A DNA stretch of 10,315 nt from Lentisphaerota bacterium. GTDB lineage: Bacteria; Verrucomicrobiota; Lentisphaeria; Oligosphaerales; PUNB01. Positions within the stretch are counted from its first letter, which is position 1. The number at the start of each line of letters is the position of its first letter. The notes under the pieces were generated by a model, which had not been told where the DNA came from, did no database searches, and saw only the letters and a list, made by a program, of their open reading frames with translations. Both the position numbers and the translations under genes were made by a program. The stretch covers positions 1 through 10,315 of the forward strand of contig PUNB01000223.1 of assembly GCA_003552565.1 (NCBI GenBank). The letters run 5' to 3'. Of the stretch, positions 6,214-10,315 are shown one piece after another.

Positions 6214-7383
6214 CTAATCCACATTGGTTCCGCGTTTTTCACTCAACTGCATAACTATCATAATAAAATCGGTCGCGGCAGGGAAAGAAACGAGCCATGG
6301 GCGAGCCAGCACCTGGCTAGAGTCGAGAAAAAGCTTTTCGAAATGCTCAAAATAAAATTCCCGATCCAGCGCCCCTCCTGCCCGCAGATAAAGCTGCAGG
6401 TATTCGATCATGCTTTGATAATCTCCAGAGACAGCTGCAGTTCTCGCCCGCAGATCCATACCGCTGATAGAAACAGGGGAATGCTGGTTCAATTGAGAAA
6501 GCAAAGTTTCCAGATGTCCCAATTCGGGCTTCCCTTTTGATTGCCAGTGATAAAGAAGCGCCAATTCCATGCAGAAAAGCCGCCAGTCCTTGGGTATTTG
6601 GGAGATTTCTGAAAGCTGCTGCATGGTCAATTCTGCAGCTGCTGCTTGAGGCAAACGCGATAGCAGTTTAATAACAAAATGATTCGGCCTGAGGTCTGAC
6701 AAAGAGTTCAGCAATGGTGGAATTTGTTGGTTTTTCCGCTCGGCAAGATAACGATCCATTTTTAACAGCAGGAGGTTTGCATCGCGCTCTATTTCAGACT
6801 GTCGCATCAATTCCAGCGCCGCCTTCTGCCGGGCCAGCCAGTCCTGAGTAATTTGATAATCCTGGATAATTTCAAGTTGGGAAATCACCTGCGCCTCAAG
6901 TTCCAGGCGTAAATCATCTGAGTTCGCACTTTCTTCAGCGACAGGAAAACTTTTGAGAATCTTCAATTCCTCAATTATAGCCGCGGCTCGTTCGGTGAAA
7001 GGATTGAGTCCATAATTTTGAATGTGTGTGTCGAGAGTTTCTTCTGCCTGAGTAAGTTTCCCCTGTACCAATAAAGGGTTGAGTTTTAATGCCAGAAGCT
7101 GGTCGCGTTCATTTTGTTTGAGCAGATTCACTTCGACTCGCTGGTCAGTGAACTCACTGAAATTTTCCAGCTGCGAAACGGCGCTCTCTGGGCGGTTCTC
7201 TTCCCAGGCCGTTTTTAGATCCCGCAAAGACTGAGTCGGTTCCCGATTGTAAGGTGCCGGCGGTTCCGGCTGTTCGCAGGCGTAAAGAAAAATGAGCAGG
7301 GAAACACCAAAAATCCCGGCCGCCAGGGGAGGAAGGTTGAGTATGAGTCTCCGCTCGGTTTTAGGAGAAACAAGTGAACTCAC
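6214..7383 (-). CDS. Putative lipoprotein, helical (TPR-like), function unknown
   Basis: No family is recognised. From the GTG at 7383 the product has 389 residues. It begins with a basic n-region (SPKTERR), a hydrophobic stretch (LPPLAAGIFGVSLLIF) and a lipobox LYAC with C36 as candidate lipidation site, then a Pro-rich linker EQPEPPAPYN. The +2 residue is Glu, so outer-membrane sorting is plausible. The remainder is almost wholly helical, with paired-helix stretches such as LLVQGKLTQAEETLDTHI and AVSGDYQSMIEYLQLYLRA that resemble degenerate tetratricopeptide repeats. The start is uncertain. GAGGAG lies about 20 bases before the GTG, rather far; a GTG at 7470 preceded by AAGG and an ATG at 7584 without a ribosome site would add a non-signal extension. 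It precedes the parvulin gene by 102 bases, which suggests an envelope role. Confidence 0.75.
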   Translation of the reverse strand: MSSLVSPKTERRLILNLPPLAAGIFGVSLLIFLYACEQPEPPAPYNREPTQSLRDLKTAWEENRPESAVSQLENFSEFTDQRVEVNLLKQNERDQLLALKLNPLLVQGKLTQAEETLDTHIQNYGLNPFTERAAAIIEELKILKSFPVAEESANSDDLRLELEAQVISQLEIIQDYQITQDWLARQKAALELMRQSEIERDANLLLLKMDRYLAERKNQQIPPLLNSLSDLRPNHFVIKLLSRLPQAAAAELTMQQLSEISQIPKDWRLFCMELALLYHWQSKGKPELGHLETLLSQLNQHSPVSISGMDLRARTAAVSGDYQSMIEYLQLYLRAGGALDREFYFEHFEKLFLDSSQVLARPWLVSFPAATDFIMIVMQLSEKRGTNVD

Positions 7384-7646
7384 AATACCGGTGAGAGGAT
7401 GGTGTGCTCCTCGTTTAAGGTGATAAATGCCGCGGGAAAGAAGATTTTTTTTGTTTATTAGGTGAATCACACTTGACCTTGAACTATTATAGTTTACGTT
7501 TTGGTCTGCGTCCTGCCGGGATTTAGTTACCTTAGGCGGTTTTATAAAATCACAAACTTCGACAGGCGATACAGCACAATTCATCAGGTCTGTTGGTTTT
7601 TGCAGGCCGAACTTATACTATAGCATAAGCAATAAGAATTTCTCAG
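7384..7646. promoter_or_regulatory. Divergent promoter region between the lipoprotein-like gene and rph
   Basis: These bases separate two oppositely oriented clusters. For the minus strand there is a perfect TATAAT at 7491-7486 with only a poor -35 match (AGGACG) 17 bases upstream, leaving a leader of about 95 bases. For the plus strand TTGGTT (7593-7598) stands 15 bases before TATACT (7614-7619) or 17 bases before TACTAT (7616-7621), some 25-30 bases before the rph ATG. These are consensus matches only. Confidence 0.45.
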
Positions 7647-8396
7647 ATGAGTGAACAAAACAGCGGTAGTCTAAAAGACACGGAAAAACTAAGAAATCTG
7701 CAAATCGAGCTTGATTACCAAAAGCATCCTTTGTCTTCAGTCCTGATCAAGGCTGGCGGCACGCGAGTGTTGTGTGCGGTTGGCGTTGAGGATCGAGTGC
7801 CGTTCTGGATGCGCAGTCAGAACATTCCAGGCGGCTGGCTGACGGCGGAGTATCAGATGCTTCCCAGTTCCACTCCGCGGCGGGGACAGCGGGAAGCAAC
7901 ACGGGGGCAACTGGCCGGTCGGACACAGGAAATTCAGCGATTGATTGGACGCAGCCTGCGGGCCATGGTTGACCTGAAAAAAATCGGCAGCAGAACTCTG
8001 CATATAGACTGCGATGTTATTGACGCCGATGGCGGCACCCGCTGCGCATCCGTGACCGGGGCGGCCGTGGCCCTGGAAGTGGCCCTGCGACGGCTTTTCA
8101 GGCAAGGAGAGTTAAAGCAATGGCCTCTGACCTGCCGAGTGGCGGCGGTCAGCGTTGGACTTATTGAAGGCCGGCCGACGCTTGACCTGTGCTACGAAGA
8201 AGACGTGGCGGCCGATGTGGATATGAATGTCATTATGACTTCGGAGCAAGAGCTGGTCGAAGTTCAGGCGACTGCCGAGAAAAAATCCTTCAGCCGGAAC
8301 TGTATGGAAAGGCTGTTGGACTTGGCGGAAAGCGGAATAAAAGAGCTTTTTGAAGTACAGAAACAGGCCGTTTCCAAAGAAGACGAAAAATCTTAA
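7647..8396 (+). CDS. rph: Ribonuclease PH
   Basis: RNase PH removes nucleotides from tRNA 3' trailers by phosphorolysis, using phosphate and releasing nucleoside diphosphates; it forms hexameric rings. The 249-residue protein carries the core motifs: GWLTAEYQMLP, GRTQEIQRLIGRSLRA (R92), DCDVIDADGGTRCASVTGA with phosphate-binding T131 and R132, and catalytic aspartates D186 and D192 in EEDVAADVDMNVIMT. The N-terminus is odd. The usual RxDGR signature is absent and replaced by a polar MSEQNSGSLKDTEKLR stretch. GDTKVLC becomes GGTRVLC, and EVQGTAE is EVQATAE. The ATG has no strong ribosome site, but it is the first in-frame start and gives the normal length. It heads the rightward cluster. Confidence 0.95.
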   Translation: MSEQNSGSLKDTEKLRNLQIELDYQKHPLSSVLIKAGGTRVLCAVGVEDRVPFWMRSQNIPGGWLTAEYQMLPSSTPRRGQREATRGQLAGRTQEIQRLIGRSLRAMVDLKKIGSRTLHIDCDVIDADGGTRCASVTGAAVALEVALRRLFRQGELKQWPLTCRVAAVSVGLIEGRPTLDLCYEEDVAADVDMNVIMTSEQELVEVQATAEKKSFSRNCMERLLDLAESGIKELFEVQKQAVSKEDEKS

Positions 8397-8416
8397 CTCA
8401 AGGAGAATTAGACATA

Positions 8417-8968
8417 ATGAAACTCAGCCCCTTGTTAATCATGTTTTCAGTCGTTTCACTGACTTTGTTAGTTCTCAATGTCGACGGCACAGCCTCGGCA
8501 TTCGAGCCTGTGGAAATGCGTTCAGTACATATCACCGACGTGGAGGTAACCACTGATTCAGTGACCAAGCTGGATCTGGACAAGCTGTTGCTGGAAGAAG
8601 TTTTCGAGCCCGACCAGGATCCTCGTGACAGCGCCCGAGAGCGGCAGCCTGAAGCAGAAAAAATGTTTGTCATCCTTGAAGTGATACCGAAGGAAGAAAA
8701 ATCTATCGGCAAATATGATTATCGCCTTCAGGCGGCCGACAATGATGAATCTTTTCCCTGTATCGGCATATCCGTGGGAGGTGAACCGTTTGACCCCCGG
8801 CTCTGGGAGCTGACGGCGGAGGATGTCGGAGTTGACTCCGTCCGACTGCTTTATGAGGTAAATATCATGGATGGGGAAGAAGTAGAACTGTTGATAGTGC
8901 CCGCGATGGGATTACCGCTTCACCCCGGCTCCAGGCGTATTACGGTTCCGGGACTGGATAATGGCTAG
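8417..8968 (+). CDS. Small exported protein of unknown function
   Basis: A 183-residue protein with a clear Sec signal peptide: KL n-region, hydrophobic LLIMFSVVSLTLLVLNV and likely cleavage after TASA (A28). The mature part is acidic. It has a helical, charged section (DLDKLLLEEVFEPDQDPRDSA) followed by a beta-rich segment (FVILEVIPKEEKSIGKYDYRLQ, then SVRLLYEVNIMDGEEVELLIVPA). That pattern recalls immunoglobulin-like domains of exported proteins such as DUF4352, but I cannot assign it. AAGGAGA lies 10-11 bases before the ATG. It starts 20 bases after rph and ends 11 bases before the acyltransferase gene, so co-transcription is likely and an envelope role is plausible. Confidence 0.8.
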   Translation: MKLSPLLIMFSVVSLTLLVLNVDGTASAFEPVEMRSVHITDVEVTTDSVTKLDLDKLLLEEVFEPDQDPRDSARERQPEAEKMFVILEVIPKEEKSIGKYDYRLQAADNDESFPCIGISVGGEPFDPRLWELTAEDVGVDSVRLLYEVNIMDGEEVELLIVPAMGLPLHPGSRRITVPGLDNG

Positions 8969-8979
8969 AGGGAGATTTA

Positions 8980-9867
8980 ATGCGTCTAGTGGTCGAGTTG
9001 TTATTCGCAGTCGCCGCCGCCTTTCCGCGGCGGGCCGTGTTTCCAGCCGGATGTGTTTTTGGGGGGGTTTTTAAACTCATCGGTTATCGTAAAAAGGTTA
9101 TCCGCGATAATTTACAAAGAGCTTTTCCTGAACATTCTTCAAAAGAATTAAGGCGGCTGCGCAGCCGTGTTTACCGTCATTTCGGGCTGCTGGCCGTGGA
9201 AATGTTGCGTCTGCCCCGCCAGAGCCCTGAACAACTGCTTGCAAACAGCGTTTTCGAGGGCCTGGATAATTTATATGAAACTTTACGGCAAGGCCGCGGG
9301 GTGCTGGTGTTATCCGGGCATTTGGGAAACTGGGAAACCGGGCTGGCAACGGCCGCCGCCCACGGATTCAAAGTCGCGGCCGTCACACGCAGAATCAAGG
9401 GCGGTCTGGGACAGTATATAGCTGACCGTATGCGACAATCTCACGGTGTCACCGCCATCAACCGACGAACCGCGCTGCGCCCGATTTTATCGTTCCTCAA
9501 AAAACACGCCCATGATGGAGGAGTAGGATTTGTACTAGATCAGAACGCCAAGCGTGATGACGGTGTTTTTGTGGATTTTTTCGGGACTCCTGCTTGTACT
9601 ATGGCAGGCTTAGCGGTTATGGCCAAGCGCTATCGAACACCGGTGGTGCCGCTGGTCTTCTTCAGGGATTCCGAGGGCAGGCATCATCTCCGCTTTCTGC
9701 CGGAAGTGAAGTGGGAGGAAGTTCAGGAAAAAGGCGAGCCGCATAAAAAACCGTCTTCAATAGAGCACAACACCCAGCGCTACACCAAAATACTGGAGCA
9801 GGCTATAAGGGAGCACCCGGAACAGTGGATATGGATGCATAAACGCTGGCGCACAAGCCCCGACTGA
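8980..9867 (+). CDS. Lipid A biosynthesis acyltransferase (LpxL/HtrB family)
   Basis: Inner-membrane enzyme that adds a secondary acyl chain to lipid A on the cytoplasmic face. It has 295 residues, normal for the family. An N-terminal hydrophobic helix (about 1-35) is followed by VIRDNLQRAFPEHS, the HX4E catalytic motif SGHLGNWE (H114, E119), VTRRIKG, the LDQNAKRDDGVFVDFFGTPA block (187-205) and the C-terminal HPEQWIWMHKRWRT. The ATG has GAGGGAG just upstream and lies 11 bases after the previous stop. Which acyl position or chain length it uses cannot be told from sequence, so I give no LpxL or LpxM symbol. Its presence shows the cell makes lipopolysaccharide. Confidence 0.93.
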   Translation: MRLVVELLFAVAAAFPRRAVFPAGCVFGGVFKLIGYRKKVIRDNLQRAFPEHSSKELRRLRSRVYRHFGLLAVEMLRLPRQSPEQLLANSVFEGLDNLYETLRQGRGVLVLSGHLGNWETGLATAAAHGFKVAAVTRRIKGGLGQYIADRMRQSHGVTAINRRTALRPILSFLKKHAHDGGVGFVLDQNAKRDDGVFVDFFGTPACTMAGLAVMAKRYRTPVVPLVFFRDSEGRHHLRFLPEVKWEEVQEKGEPHKKPSSIEHNTQRYTKILEQAIREHPEQWIWMHKRWRTSPD

Positions 9868-9920
9868 AAAGGAGCTGTTTCACCGCCGAATCACAAAAAA
9901 ACGGGACGAGTTTATTGTTA

Positions 9921-10315
9921 ATGCTTAATCAAACGGGATTCGACAATGATCGCTATCTGAGATGCCAGCGCCAGGCGATACTTGACAGGCTGCATCGCTT
10001 TGGAGATCGTTTATATCTGGAATTTGGAGGCAAACTGCTTTATGACTACCACGCCAGCCGAGTTCTGCCTGGATACGATCCAAATGTCAAGATGCGTTTG
10101 CTGCAGAGTCTTAGGGATAAAGCGGATATTATTTTGTGCCTGTACGCCGGCGATATTGAACGTCGAAAAATCCGGGCCGATTTCGGCATCACCTATGACT
10201 CGGACGCCCTCAAGCTGATCGATGACTTGCGGCAATAGGATATAGAAATCACCGCTCTGGTGATTACCCGCTACGAAGATCACCCCTCCGCCCACGTGTT
10301 CAAAAATAAACTTGA
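9921..10315 (+). pseudogene. DUF1846 (UPF0371) family gene, in-frame TAG and 3'-truncated by window edge
   Basis: The N-terminus matches DUF1846, a cytoplasmic family of about 500 residues without a firmly known role. Hallmarks are the opening GFDNDRYL, GDRLYLEFGGKLLYDYHASRVLPGYDPN, the DIERRKIRADFGITYD block and LKLIDDLRQ. A TAG at 10236-10238 stops the frame after 105 residues counted from the ATG at 9921. The same frame continues without another stop to the window end with family-like sequence (ALVITRYEDHPSAHVFKNKL), so no frameshift is involved. Either the gene is a recent pseudogene, or the TAG is read through, or it is a sequencing error at one base. The ribosome site is weak (GGACGAG). 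The gene starts 53 bases after the acyltransferase. If the TAG is real, the product is a short fragment. Confidence 0.82.

Noticed and set aside
10236..10238. Genome-wide TAG recoding
   Set aside because: Three intact-looking genes in this window terminate with TAG, so amber is a normal stop here.
10011..10295. Minus-strand open frame opposite the DUF1846 gene
   Set aside because: It is a shadow of the plus-strand frame, whose family motifs are clear.
1..10315. CRISPR array, insertion sequence, toxin-antitoxin or other defence module
   Set aside because: No regularly spaced repeats, transposase or toxin-antitoxin pair could be recognised; the only small genes are the basic protein, the DUF4404 protein and the exported protein.

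Overview
The window comes from a Gram-negative bacterium with roughly even base composition. A late lipid A acyltransferase, a lipoprotein candidate, exported proteins and a periplasmic-type parvulin all imply an outer membrane. The gene set and the style of intergenic repeats suggest a PVC-type lineage (Verrucomicrobiota, Kiritimatiellota or Lentisphaerota). That placement is an impression, not a result: no rRNA or marker phylogeny is available here.

Layout. Positions 1-722 hold the 3' part of pdxS (PLP synthase lyase subunit) on the + strand, with no pdxT after it. Positions 723-1456 are about 730 bases without a credible gene. They carry degenerate direct repeats, a GC-rich hairpin and a long composite palindrome with a perfect 15-bp core. 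A small basic protein (1457-1678, -) follows, then an AT-rich gap holding a second palindromic element (1858-1929). Next on the - strand is a translation pair, efp -> epmA (3450-1944), whose ends overlap; it encodes elongation factor P and the synthetase-like enzyme that aminoacylates it. A gap of 344 bases separates this pair from a second - strand cluster at 7383-3795: unknown lipoprotein-like helical protein -> SurA-like parvulin chaperone -> XerD recombinase -> DUF4404 protein. The interval 7384-7646 is a divergent promoter region. Rightward from it run rph (RNase PH), a small exported protein of unknown function, an LpxL/HtrB-type acyltransferase, and a DUF1846 gene cut by an in-frame TAG and by the window end.

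How the genes relate. Most are core functions: vitamin B6 synthesis, relief of ribosome stalling at polyproline, chromosome dimer resolution, RNA 3'-end processing and envelope biogenesis. The tight spacing in the two right-hand clusters suggests operons linking envelope maturation (chaperone, lipoprotein, acyltransferase, exported protein) with DNA and RNA housekeeping.

I found no convincing new defence or mobile system. The points most worth checking are the premature TAG in the DUF1846 gene with homology continuing past it, the composite palindrome downstream of the small basic gene with two competing outer stems, the efp-epmA pair with no epmB nearby, and the RNase PH with an unusual N-terminus.
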